This document shows positions 36,292-43,587 of a stretch of DNA of 64,000 nt, piece after piece; within the stretch, counting starts at the first letter, position 1, and the number at the start of each line of letters is the position of its first letter. Source of the DNA: WHSW01 sp963821025. Its GTDB lineage: Bacteria; Actinomycetota; Thermoleophilia; Solirubrobacterales; 70-9. The notes under the pieces were generated by a model, which was not told the DNA's origin, did no database searches, and was given only the letters and a program-made list of their open reading frames with translations. Location: positions 682,001 to 746,000 of the forward strand of contig CAWGCG010000004.1 of NCBI GenBank assembly GCA_963821025.1, written 5' to 3'. A program made the position numbers and the translations under genes.

Positions 36292-37212
36292 ATGCCGCCG
36301 CTGATCCGGGCGCTGCGCCCGCAGGAGTGGATCAAGAACCTGCTCGTCTTCGCGGGCGTCCTCTTCTCCGGGCGCCTCGATGAGAGCGGCGCACTCGTCG
36401 ACGCCATGCTCACCTTCGTCGCCTTCTGCGGGATCTCCAGCGCCGGTTATCTGCTCAACGACCTGCGGGACCGTGAGGACGATCGCCGCCACCCCGAAAA
36501 GCGCGACCGCCCGATCGCCAGCGGCCTGGTCTCGACCGGAACCGCCTCCGCGCTCGCCGTCGTGGTCGGCGCGGGCGCGATCGCTCTCGGGCTCGCGGTC
36601 GATCCCGAGATCGGCGGCCTGGTCGCTCTGTACGGCGTGATCACCGCCGCCTACTCGCTGGTCTTGAAGCGCCTGGTGATCATCGACGTGATGACGATCG
36701 GTTCCCTGTTCATCCTCCGCGTTGTGGCCGGCGCGGTCGCCGTCGGCGCCCAGGCGTCGGAGTTCCTGCTCGTCTGCACCGGGTTTCTGGCCCTCTTCCT
36801 CGGGTTCACCAAGCGCCGCCAAGAGGCGATCATGGAAGCGCGCGACGCCAGTCCTCCGGCTGACCCGGCCGCCCCCGGACGCGAAGCGGAGGAGGCGGGC
36901 GGAACGTTTGTTGCTTCGAGGCCCGTACTCGAGCATTACTCGATCCCGTTTCTCGACCAGATGATCGCCATGGTCACCGCGGCGGCGATCCTCAGCTACG
37001 TCATCTACACGGTCGACTCGCCGCGGATCGGCTCGAAGATGCTGGCGACGGCGCCGTCGGTCCTCTACGGGATCTTTCGCTACCTGTACTTGGTCTACGA
37101 CCGCCGGGACACCCGCTCGACCGCGGCGATTCTGACCGAGGACCCGGGGATGGTGTTCGCCGGGGTCACCTGGGTCGGATCGGCGCTGTTGATGCTCTAC
37201 GTGGTCGATTAG
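36292..37212 (+). CDS. Decaprenyl-phosphate phosphoribosyltransferase-like UbiA prenyltransferase
   Basis: Integral membrane enzyme, 306 residues with about eight hydrophobic helices. The first aspartate-rich motif NDLRDREDDRRHPEKRDRPI (about 62-81) and the PQEWIKNLLVFAG N-terminus are typical of UbiA proteins that couple phosphoribosyl diphosphate to polyprenyl phosphate (Rv3806c type), the entry step to decaprenyl-phospho-arabinose. A second Asp motif would be in the GFTKRRQEAIMEARDA loop. This loop is lengthened by an in-frame 48-bp repeat (APGREAEEAGGT) before RPVLEHYS. ATG at 36292; 121 bp of non-coding sequence precede it. The substrate is inferred from family resemblance. Confidence 0.82.
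   Translation: MPPLIRALRPQEWIKNLLVFAGVLFSGRLDESGALVDAMLTFVAFCGISSAGYLLNDLRDREDDRRHPEKRDRPIASGLVSTGTASALAVVVGAGAIALGLAVDPEIGGLVALYGVITAAYSLVLKRLVIIDVMTIGSLFILRVVAGAVAVGAQASEFLLVCTGFLALFLGFTKRRQEAIMEARDASPPADPAAPGREAEEAGGTFVASRPVLEHYSIPFLDQMIAMVTAAAILSYVIYTVDSPRIGSKMLATAPSVLYGIFRYLYLVYDRRDTRSTAAILTEDPGMVFAGVTWVGSALLMLYVVD
36858..36905 (+). repeat. 48-bp interspersed repeat, copy in the UbiA gene
   Basis: Matches 30103-30150 (minus) at 44 of 48 bases and shares an exact 22-mer (36873-36894) with 49241-49262. CCTCCGG just upstream (36853-36859) can pair with CGGAGG inside the repeat (36887-36892). The ORF is kept open through the insertion. Confidence 0.7.
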
Positions 37213-37246
37213 CCCGCGTTGGCGAGCTAGTAGGGTCCGCCTCGGC

Positions 37247-38386
37247 GTGGACCTGACCCTGACCGAGGAAGAGCAGGCGTTTCGCGACGAGCTGCGTGCC
37301 TGGATCGCCGAGCACCATCCCGGTCCCGCTCCTCGAGGCGGCGACCAGGCCCAGTTCGAGTTCGAGCGCGAATGGCAGCGAGAGCTCCACCGGGCCGGCT
37401 GGGCCGGGGTCTCCTGGCCGAAGGAGTACGGCGGGCGCGGGGCGAGCCTGACCGAGCAGTCGATCTTCGGCGAGGAGCTGGCGCGAGCAAAGGCCCCGCG
37501 GCCGGCCAACGTCCTCGGCCTGGTCATGGGCGGACCGGTGGTGATCGCCCACGGGACCGACGAGCAAAAGGAGCGCTTCCTCGAGCCGATCCTCTCCGCC
37601 GAGGAGATCTGGTGTCAGGGCTTCTCCGAGCCCGAGTCGGGGTCCGATCTGGCCTCGCTGAAGACCAAGGCGGTCGCCGACGACGGCGGCTGGCTGATCA
37701 CCGGCCAGAAGGTCTGGACCACCATCGCCCACGAGGCGAAGTGGTGCATGCTCGTCGCCCGGACCGATTCGGAGGTCGCCAAGCACAAGGGGCTCACCTA
37801 CTTCCTGCTCGATATGGAGCAGGACGAGATCGAGATCCGGCCTTTGCGACAGATCACCGGCGAGTCGGAGTTCAACGAGCTCTTCATCGAGGGCGCCTAC
37901 GTTCCGGATGCGAACGTCGTCGGCGGGGTCGGCAACGGCTGGATGGTCGCGATCACGACCCTGATGAACGAGCGCGCCGGGCTCGGCGCCTCGGCGGCGC
38001 TGGGGCTCGCCAACGCGCTCGACGAGCTGGTCGAGCTGGCGAACCAGCGAGGGCTGGGCGCCGACCCGATCGTCCGCGACAAGGCGGCGCGGCTGAAGAT
38101 CGGGATCGAGGGCCTGCGCCTCGGTGCGATGCGTGCCCTGACCGCGACGATGAAGGTGGGGACCCCGGGGCCGGAAGGCTCGATCGCCAAGCTGCAGTGG
38201 TCGGCGACCAACCAGGCGCTGACCGAGCTGGCGCTCGAGGTCGGCGGCGTCGACGCGCTTCGCACGGAGAACCTGTGGGCCTACCGCTTCTTGCGCTCGC
38301 GCGCCAATTCGATCGAGGGCGGGACCAGCGACGTGCTCAAGAACATCGTCGCCGAGCGCGTGCTCGGCCTGCCGAAGCTGCGCTGA
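37247..38386 (+). CDS. Acyl-CoA dehydrogenase, subunit with IEGGTSD tail
   Basis: 379 residues. SEPESGSDLASLKTKAV, TGQKVWTTIAHEA and the C-terminal ANSIEGGTSDVLKNIVAERVLG mark the family. Gly rather than Glu occupies the MCAD catalytic position (GGTS), as in isovaleryl/long-chain types where the base lies elsewhere. GTG start at 37247. Sixteen bases before the next gene, a second, shorter acyl-CoA dehydrogenase; pairs like this in Actinomycetota (for example the mycobacterial ChsE pairs) form alpha2beta2 enzymes with one FAD per pair, used on bulky or steroid side-chain CoA esters. That assembly is an inference. Confidence 0.9.
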   Translation: MDLTLTEEEQAFRDELRAWIAEHHPGPAPRGGDQAQFEFEREWQRELHRAGWAGVSWPKEYGGRGASLTEQSIFGEELARAKAPRPANVLGLVMGGPVVIAHGTDEQKERFLEPILSAEEIWCQGFSEPESGSDLASLKTKAVADDGGWLITGQKVWTTIAHEAKWCMLVARTDSEVAKHKGLTYFLLDMEQDEIEIRPLRQITGESEFNELFIEGAYVPDANVVGGVGNGWMVAITTLMNERAGLGASAALGLANALDELVELANQRGLGADPIVRDKAARLKIGIEGLRLGAMRALTATMKVGTPGPEGSIAKLQWSATNQALTELALEVGGVDALRTENLWAYRFLRSRANSIEGGTSDVLKNIVAERVLGLPKLR

Positions 38387-38402
38387 GACGCGGGGGAGCC
38401 GA

Positions 38403-39398
38403 ATGGAGTTCGACTTCAACGACGAGCAGCGCGAGATCAAATCGATCGCGCACGAGTTCATCGCCGCTCGCTTCAAGCCGGACAAGGTGCGCGAGCTGGC
38501 GGAGTCCGAGAGCCCCTATGACGACGGGCTATGGCGGGAGATGTGCGAGCTCGGCTGGGCCGGGATCGCGATCGCCACCGACCACGGCGGCCAGGGGCTC
38601 GGGGTGCTCGAGCTGGTCATCCTTCAGGAGGAGCTCGGCTATGCGCTGGCGCCATCGCCGATGGTCTCCAACGCGTTCGCCGGGACGCTGATCGAGATCG
38701 CCGGATCGGACTCCCAGAAGGCCCGCTGGCTGCCCGGGATCGCCGCCGGAGAGCCCCGCGGCGCCGCTGCGCTGACCTTTGAGCCCGAGCCCCTCGTCGG
38801 AGCCGCCGAGGGCGCCGCCGTGCTGGTCCTCAACGACGGCGAGGTCGCCCGGCTGGTCGAGGCCGACGGCGTGAGCCTCGAGCGCGTCGACCTGATCGAC
38901 ACCACCCGCGCCTACTATCGCGCCTCAGCCGAGGGCGGTGATCGGCTCCCGGGCGAGGTCTCGCCCGCGGTCGACGTCGGCGCCGTGGCGCTCGCCGCCG
39001 AGCTGGTCGGGGTCGCCCAGCGTGCCCTCGACATGGCGGTCGATTACGCCAAGGAGCGCCAGCAGTTCGGGCGCCCGATCGGCGCCTACCAGGCGGTCTC
39101 CCACCGGCTTGCCGAGATGCTCTGGGACGTCGAGGAGGCGCGCTCGCTGGTCTACTACGCGGCCTGGTGTGCGGGAGCGCAGCCCGAGTCGCTGCCGCTG
39201 GCGGCGTCGATGGCCAAGGCGCGAGCCTCTGACAGCGCCAACTCCGTCACCCACAACGCGATCCAGACCTTCGGCGGAATCGGATTCACCTGGGAGCACG
39301 ATGTCCACTTCCTGCTCAAGCGCGCGCGCGTCTCCGCGCAGCTGCTCGGCACCCCGCGCCGCCATCGCGAACGGGTCGCCGAGCTCGTTGGGCTGTAG
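38403..39398 (+). CDS. Acyl-CoA dehydrogenase, shortened partner subunit
   Basis: 331 residues, about 50 fewer than a complete enzyme. N-terminal helical domain (FDFNDEQREIKSIAHEFIAARF) and C-terminal domain (YAKERQQFGRPIGAYQAVSHRLAEML, IQTFGGIGFTWEHDVHFLLKRA) are kept, while the middle beta domain is shortened (about 120-185) and lacks the SEP-GSD flavin loop. This is the profile of the beta partner in heterotetrameric acyl-CoA dehydrogenases. Translated with the upstream subunit; ATG 38403 preceded by GGGGGAG. Confidence 0.88.
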   Translation: MEFDFNDEQREIKSIAHEFIAARFKPDKVRELAESESPYDDGLWREMCELGWAGIAIATDHGGQGLGVLELVILQEELGYALAPSPMVSNAFAGTLIEIAGSDSQKARWLPGIAAGEPRGAAALTFEPEPLVGAAEGAAVLVLNDGEVARLVEADGVSLERVDLIDTTRAYYRASAEGGDRLPGEVSPAVDVGAVALAAELVGVAQRALDMAVDYAKERQQFGRPIGAYQAVSHRLAEMLWDVEEARSLVYYAAWCAGAQPESLPLAASMAKARASDSANSVTHNAIQTFGGIGFTWEHDVHFLLKRARVSAQLLGTPRRHRERVAELVGL

Positions 39399-39403
39399 GT
39401 CGA

Positions 39404-39721
39404 TCAGCCGGCGATCAGGTCGACGTCGGAGGCGAGCAGCGTCTTGCCGCCGAGCCGGTACTCGACGTCGACGGTCTCGTTCTTCCGATAGGTCCCGAAC
39501 AGACCGAGGTACATCGCCGCCCAGCGCCCGGCGGTGACGGTTTCCTTGACGATCTGTCGGTTGAAGACGATCTCGCCGCGGCGCAGCTCGTAGTCGGCGC
39601 CTTCGCTTTGGGCGATTCCGTTGACGTAGACGACGATCGGAGCCTCGGCGCCGCGCGGCAGCACGACCCGCCGGCCCGCCGCATAGCTGCCTTTCGGGAT
39701 CTCGGCAGGCTGCTCTTCCAC
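39404..39721 (-). CDS. Hypothetical protein, 105 residues
   Basis: Not recognised. A soluble, beta-rich chain: VVLPRGAEAPIVVYVNGIAQSEGADYELRRGEIVFNR suggests alternating strands, followed by GRWAAMYLGLFGTYRKNETVDVEYRLGG. The GAxPIVVYVNGxxQ..DYEL..G.I.F pattern recalls short beta-sandwich modules that display a named value, but no catalytic motif is seen. It ends five bases from the stop of the convergent acyl-CoA dehydrogenase and is followed at 39737 (upstream side) by another small protein on the same strand, so gltA, the 113-residue protein and this one may be one operon. Confidence 0.65.
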   Translation of the reverse strand: MEEQPAEIPKGSYAAGRRVVLPRGAEAPIVVYVNGIAQSEGADYELRRGEIVFNRQIVKETVTAGRWAAMYLGLFGTYRKNETVDVEYRLGGKTLLASDVDLIAG

Positions 39722-39736
39722 CGGATCGCAGACTAG

Positions 39737-40078
39737 TCAGCGAAGCCGGCGCCGGACGGCGTCGAACGGCGTCTGGCCTGGCTTCAACTCGAGCGGCTCG
39801 CGGCGGATCCCGCCGGCGAAGGCGACGATCGTGCCGTCGCCCATCAGGTCGACGCCGGCGTCCTCGCCGCCGCGCATGAATCCCCCGGTCGAGATCTCGA
39901 GCCGCGCCGCGACTCGGTCGCCGGGCTCGAACTCGCGCAGCATGGTCACGCTATCGAGCTGCCCGCCCGCGCGAATCTCCTCCGCTCGACTGCGCATCTC
40001 CTCGACCGCATCGCCGAGATCGCCGAACCTCTGGCGGCTCACCTTCGAGCCGTGGCGGATTGTCAGTCGGTAGCTCAG
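39737..40078 (-). CDS. Hypothetical protein overlapping citrate synthase; start uncertain
   Basis: Up to 113 residues: SYRLTIRHGSKVSRQRFGDL at the N-terminus, then an acidic helix (GDAVEEMRSRAEEIRA) and a strand-rich tail (VAARLEISTGGFMRGGEDAG, AFAGGIRREPLELKPG). I do not know its function. The only canonical start is GTG at 40042, which drops the SYRLTIRHG strand; a CTG at 40078-40076 overlaps the citrate synthase stop as CTGA, mimicking the ATGA/GTGA couplings seen elsewhere in this window. The protein is in frame and open across that point. Confidence 0.6.
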   Translation of the reverse strand: MSYRLTIRHGSKVSRQRFGDLGDAVEEMRSRAEEIRAGGQLDSVTMLREFEPGDRVAARLEISTGGFMRGGEDAGVDLMGDGTIVAFAGGIRREPLELKPGQTPFDAVRRRLR

Positions 40079-41478
40079 GCGCCGCGACGCTGGCGCACGG
40101 GCCGTCGCACGGAGTCGGTTCTGATCTTCTCCGGCCCTTCGCGCTCGTCGATCGCGACGTAGTCGACGTCGCGCTCGCCGGTGTAGATCTGGCGCGGGCG
40201 AGCGATCTTGGTCTCCGGGTCGTCGACCATCTCGAGCCACTGCGCCACCCATCCGGCCGTGCGCGGGATCGCGAAGATCACCGTGAACATGTCGGTGGGG
40301 ATCTGCAGCGCCTCGTAGATCAGCCCGGAGAAGAAATCGACGTTCGGATAGAGCTTGCGCTCGGTGAAGAAGTCGTCGTCGAGGGCGCGCTTCTCGAGCT
40401 CGGTCGCGATCTCGATCAGCGGGTTGTACTCGGTCGCCTCCAGGACCTCGTCGACGTGCTTGCGGATGATCCGCGCCCGCGGGTCGTAGTTCTTGTACAC
40501 GCGGTGGCCGAAGCCCATCAGCTTTTCCTCGCGGTCCTTGACCCTCTCGAGGAAATCCGGCACGTTGTCGGTTGTTTCGATCCGGCGCAGCATCCGCAGG
40601 ACCGACTCGTTTGCGCCTCCGTGCAGGGGCCCGTAGAGCGCCGCGACCCCCGCCGCGACCGCAGAGTAGGGGTCGACCTGGGATGAGCCGACGCTGCGCA
40701 CGGCCGCCGTCGAGCAGTTTTGCTCGTGGTCGGCGTGGAGGGTGAAGAGCACGTCGAGCGCCTTCGCCAGCCGCGGGTCGGGCTGGTACTTGACCTCGGT
40801 CTTTTTGAACATCATCGAGAGGAAGTTCTCGGAGTAGGAGAGGTCGTTGTCGGGATAGACGTAGGGGAGGCCCATGTTGTGCCGGTAGGCGAAGGCGGCC
40901 AGCGTCGGCACCTTGGCGATCAGCCGAATCGCCGCCATATAGCGCTCCTCCGGGTCGTCGATGTGCTTGGCGTCCGGGTAGAAGGTCGAGAGCGCTCCGA
41001 CCCCGGAGAGCAGCATCCCCATCGGGTGGGCGTCGTAGCGGAACGTCTCGAACAGGTTCTTGATGTCCTCGTGGACGAAGGTGTGGTGGGTGATGTCGAA
41101 GACCCAGCGCTCCAGTTGCGGTGCGGTGGGCAGTCCGCCGCAGACGAGCGCGTAGGCGACCTCGACGAAGTTGGAGCGCTCGCACAGCTGCTCGATCGGG
41201 ATCCCGCGGTGCTGGAGGATGCCCTCGTCGCCGTCAATGAAGGTGATCGCCGATCGACAGGAGGCGGTGTTGGTGAACGCCGGGTCGTAAGACATGATCC
41301 CGAACTCGTCCTCGGTGACCTTGATCTGACGCAGATCGATCGCCTTCACCGTCTCGTCGGTGATCTCGAGCTCATAGTCGCGCCCGGTGCGGTTGTCGGT
41401 GACCGTCAGCGTGTCCTTTGCGCCGTCGGCGGTCGCCGCGCCCGCTCCGTCCCCAGAAGTCTTCTGCTCGGTCGCCAT
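40075..41478 (-). CDS. gltA: Citrate synthase
   Basis: Condenses acetyl-CoA with oxaloacetate. 467 residues from ATG 41478 (GAGGAGAGG upstream; the frame continues to 41514 but lacks a signal). Large type II-like enzyme: LHADHEQNCST and YGPLHGGANE carry the two active-site histidines, MGFGHRVYKNYDPRA the substrate-binding His/Arg and following Asp, and IFAIPRTAGWVAQWLEM the C-terminal helix. The N-terminal 30 residues are a low-complexity Gly/Ala stretch before the usual LTVTDNRTGRDYELEI beta domain. Confidence 0.96.
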   Translation of the reverse strand: MATEQKTSGDGAGAATADGAKDTLTVTDNRTGRDYELEITDETVKAIDLRQIKVTEDEFGIMSYDPAFTNTASCRSAITFIDGDEGILQHRGIPIEQLCERSNFVEVAYALVCGGLPTAPQLERWVFDITHHTFVHEDIKNLFETFRYDAHPMGMLLSGVGALSTFYPDAKHIDDPEERYMAAIRLIAKVPTLAAFAYRHNMGLPYVYPDNDLSYSENFLSMMFKKTEVKYQPDPRLAKALDVLFTLHADHEQNCSTAAVRSVGSSQVDPYSAVAAGVAALYGPLHGGANESVLRMLRRIETTDNVPDFLERVKDREEKLMGFGHRVYKNYDPRARIIRKHVDEVLEATEYNPLIEIATELEKRALDDDFFTERKLYPNVDFFSGLIYEALQIPTDMFTVIFAIPRTAGWVAQWLEMVDDPETKIARPRQIYTGERDVDYVAIDEREGPEKIRTDSVRRPVRQRRGA

Positions 41479-41568
41479 CGCCTCTCCTCGATCGGTTCCG
41501 TCTCCACTACCCATTCTCGCAGGCGGTACGTCGCGGCCAGTCCCGGATCGGCGCGGTGGCTCGCAGGC

Positions 41569-42498
41569 TCAGCCCCCGAGCGGGGCCTCCTCGAAGTGGG
41601 TGAGCCGCTTGAACGCGTCGAGGCGCTCGGCCACCTCCTCGGCCGAGACCGACGCAACGCGGGTGGTGCCGAAGTCCTCGACGTTGAACGACGCCATCAC
41701 CGAGCCGTAGGCCATCGCCCGGCGCAGCGAGCGTTCGTCGTGCTCATCGGCGACCCGGGCCCCGTCGAGGTAGCCGAGAAAGCCGCCGGCGAAGCTGTCG
41801 CCGGCACCGGTCGGATCGCGGACGTCCTCGAGCGGCAGTCCGGGGATCGCGAAGATCTCGTCGGCGGTGAACAGGGCCGCTCCGTACTCCCCGCGCTTGG
41901 CGACGACCACCTCGGGGCCTAGCTCCATCGCCGCGTGCGCTGCCCTGACCAGGTTCGGCCGGTCGGTGAGCATGCGCAGCTCGGCGTCGTTGAGCATCAG
42001 GCAGTCAATCTCGGAGATCGCCTCGAGCAGCGACTCGCGGGCGGTTTCGATCCACAGGTTCATCGAGTCGAGCGCAACCCAGGAGGCCGAGGACTGGCGC
42101 CGCACGTCGCGCTGGAGCCCCGGCTGGATGTTGCCCAAGAACAGCATCTGGGACTCGCGCGAGCGGCCTGTCAGCTTGGGCACGAAATCTGCGAACACGT
42201 TGAGCCGCGTGTCGTCGGTGTGGGCGACGTTCATGTCGTGCTCGTAGTGGCCGCTCCAGAAGAAGGTCTCGCCGTCAGGCACATGCTCGATCTCGTCGGT
42301 GGCGATCCCTCGCTTGGCGAGCACCGCCAGGTGCTCGTCGCTGAAGTCGTCGCCGACGGGGCCAACGACGGTGACCTCGGTGAACAGGCTGGCGGCGAGC
42401 GCGAAGTGGACAGCGGAGCCGCCCAGCATCCGCTCCCGCTCACCGAACGGGGTGCGCACGCTGTCGAACGCGATCGATCCGACGACGGTGAGGGCCAC
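41569..42498 (-). CDS. PfkB-family carbohydrate/nucleoside kinase
   Basis: 309-residue ribokinase-fold kinase. Ligand glycine pair LGGSAVHFALAAS near residue 25-37 and the catalytic anion-hole motif DPTGAGDSFAGGFLGYLDG near residue 227-245 (Asp as base) are intact. Substrate could be a sugar, adenosine or a related nucleoside; sequence alone does not decide. GTG start at 42498. Upstream and divergent lies a small ORF and the quinone oxidoreductase; no sugar transporter is adjacent. Confidence 0.88.
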   Translation of the reverse strand: MALTVVGSIAFDSVRTPFGERERMLGGSAVHFALAASLFTEVTVVGPVGDDFSDEHLAVLAKRGIATDEIEHVPDGETFFWSGHYEHDMNVAHTDDTRLNVFADFVPKLTGRSRESQMLFLGNIQPGLQRDVRRQSSASWVALDSMNLWIETARESLLEAISEIDCLMLNDAELRMLTDRPNLVRAAHAAMELGPEVVVAKRGEYGAALFTADEIFAIPGLPLEDVRDPTGAGDSFAGGFLGYLDGARVADEHDERSLRRAMAYGSVMASFNVEDFGTTRVASVSAEEVAERLDAFKRLTHFEEAPLGG

Positions 42499-42547
42499 GG
42501 GTGCGGCAGACTAGGGGAAACCCGGGTAATCGAGCCACAAGGTAGGG

Positions 42548-42643
42548 ATGAACAAGACACCGTTGCTGATCGCGCTGGCCCACATGGTCGACGCGCCCGC
42601 GAGCTTCATCGCCCGCACCCTCAGGGTGCCCACGCGCCCGTGA
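42548..42643 (+). CDS. Possible 31-residue leader peptide
   Basis: ATG 42548 to TGA 42641-42643, reading MNKTPLLIALAHMVDAPAS then FIARTLRVPTRP. AAGG lies a few bases upstream. The stop overlaps the GTG start of the quinone oxidoreductase by four bases (GTGA), the same coupling used by confirmed gene pairs in this window, and the ORF fills most of the space between divergent genes. Too short to judge by composition alone. Confidence 0.35.
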   Translation: MNKTPLLIALAHMVDAPASFIARTLRVPTRP

Positions 42644-43587
42644 GAGCGATTCGGATCGAGCAGTTCGGGGGCCCCGAGGTGATGGAGCCGGTCGAGCTCC
42701 CCGACCCCGAGCCCGCCGAGGGGCAGGTCGTGGTCGAGGTCGCCCGCTGCGGCGTCAACTTCGCCGACACGCACGCGACCCGCAACGACTACCTCGCCGA
42801 GCAGACCCTGCCGCTGGTCCCGGGCGGAGAGGTCTCCGGCCGCACCCCCGATGGTCGCCGGGTCGCCGCGATCCTCGCCACCGGCGGCTATGCCTCGAAG
42901 GTCGCCGTGCCCGAATCGTGGCTGGTGCCCCTGCCCGACCAGGTCTCCGACGACCAGGCGGCCTCGCTGCTCCTTCAGGGTCTGACTGCGCACGCGCTCG
43001 TTCATCGCTGCGCGAGGCTCGTGCCGGGAGAGAGCGTCGTCATCGAGGCCGCCGGCGGCGGAACCGGCACGCTTGCGGTGCAGCTGGCCAAGCGCGCCGG
43101 GGCGCGGGTCATCGCCTGCGCCTCGAGCCCGGAGAAGCGCGAGCTGGCCGCGCGACTCGGCGCCGATGCGACCGTCGACTCGCGCGCCGATGACCTCGGG
43201 CAGGCGATCCTCGATGCCAACGCAGGCGACCAGGTCGATGCCGTCCTCGAGATGACCGGCGGGCAGAGTTTCGAGGCCGGCCTGCGCACCCTCGCCCCAT
43301 TCGGTCGCATGGTCGTCTTCGGGATCGCCTCGCGCGAGCAGAACGAGGTCGCAACCGGCCACTTGCTGCGACACTCACGCGCCGTGATCGGTTTTTGGCT
43401 GATGCATCTGATCCCTCGCCGCGACGAGGTCGCGACGATGATCGGCGAGCTGCTGGGCGCGGTCGCCGCGCGGGAGCTCGAGGTGATCGTCGGCGGCGTC
43501 TATCCGCTCTCGGAGGCCCGCCGCGCGCACGAGGACCTCGCTGCGCGCCGCAGCTCGGGCAAGCTCCTGCTGGACCCGGCGGCATGA
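42640..43587 (+). CDS. Zinc-free NADPH:quinone oxidoreductase (MDR family)
   Basis: 315 residues from GTG 42640. Medium-chain dehydrogenase/reductase without the structural zinc cysteines: GroES-like domain (about 1-110, GVNFADTHATRNDY), nucleotide domain with AAGGGTGTLAVQLAKRAGA (about 130-148), and a C-terminal YPLSEARRAHEDLAARRSSGK, the standard end of quinone oxidoreductases. It reduces quinones or enones with NADPH. Its stop overlaps the start of the DEAD-box helicase (ATGA), so they are cotranscribed. Confidence 0.9.
   Translation: MRAIRIEQFGGPEVMEPVELPDPEPAEGQVVVEVARCGVNFADTHATRNDYLAEQTLPLVPGGEVSGRTPDGRRVAAILATGGYASKVAVPESWLVPLPDQVSDDQAASLLLQGLTAHALVHRCARLVPGESVVIEAAGGGTGTLAVQLAKRAGARVIACASSPEKRELAARLGADATVDSRADDLGQAILDANAGDQVDAVLEMTGGQSFEAGLRTLAPFGRMVVFGIASREQNEVATGHLLRHSRAVIGFWLMHLIPRRDEVATMIGELLGAVAARELEVIVGGVYPLSEARRAHEDLAARRSSGKLLLDPAA

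Noticed and set aside
32419..37212. SDR + FAD oxidase + UbiA as a DprE2-DprE1-UbiA arabinose pathway.
   Set aside because: The oxidase carries the AGPS HHH and Arg blocks and the SDR is a two-domain acyl reductase type, so only the UbiA protein fits that pathway.
36214..37527. Long minus-strand frame opposite the UbiA gene.
   Set aside because: Composition is Arg/Asp/Gly shadow coding, no motif, and the plus strand has a well-conserved membrane protein.
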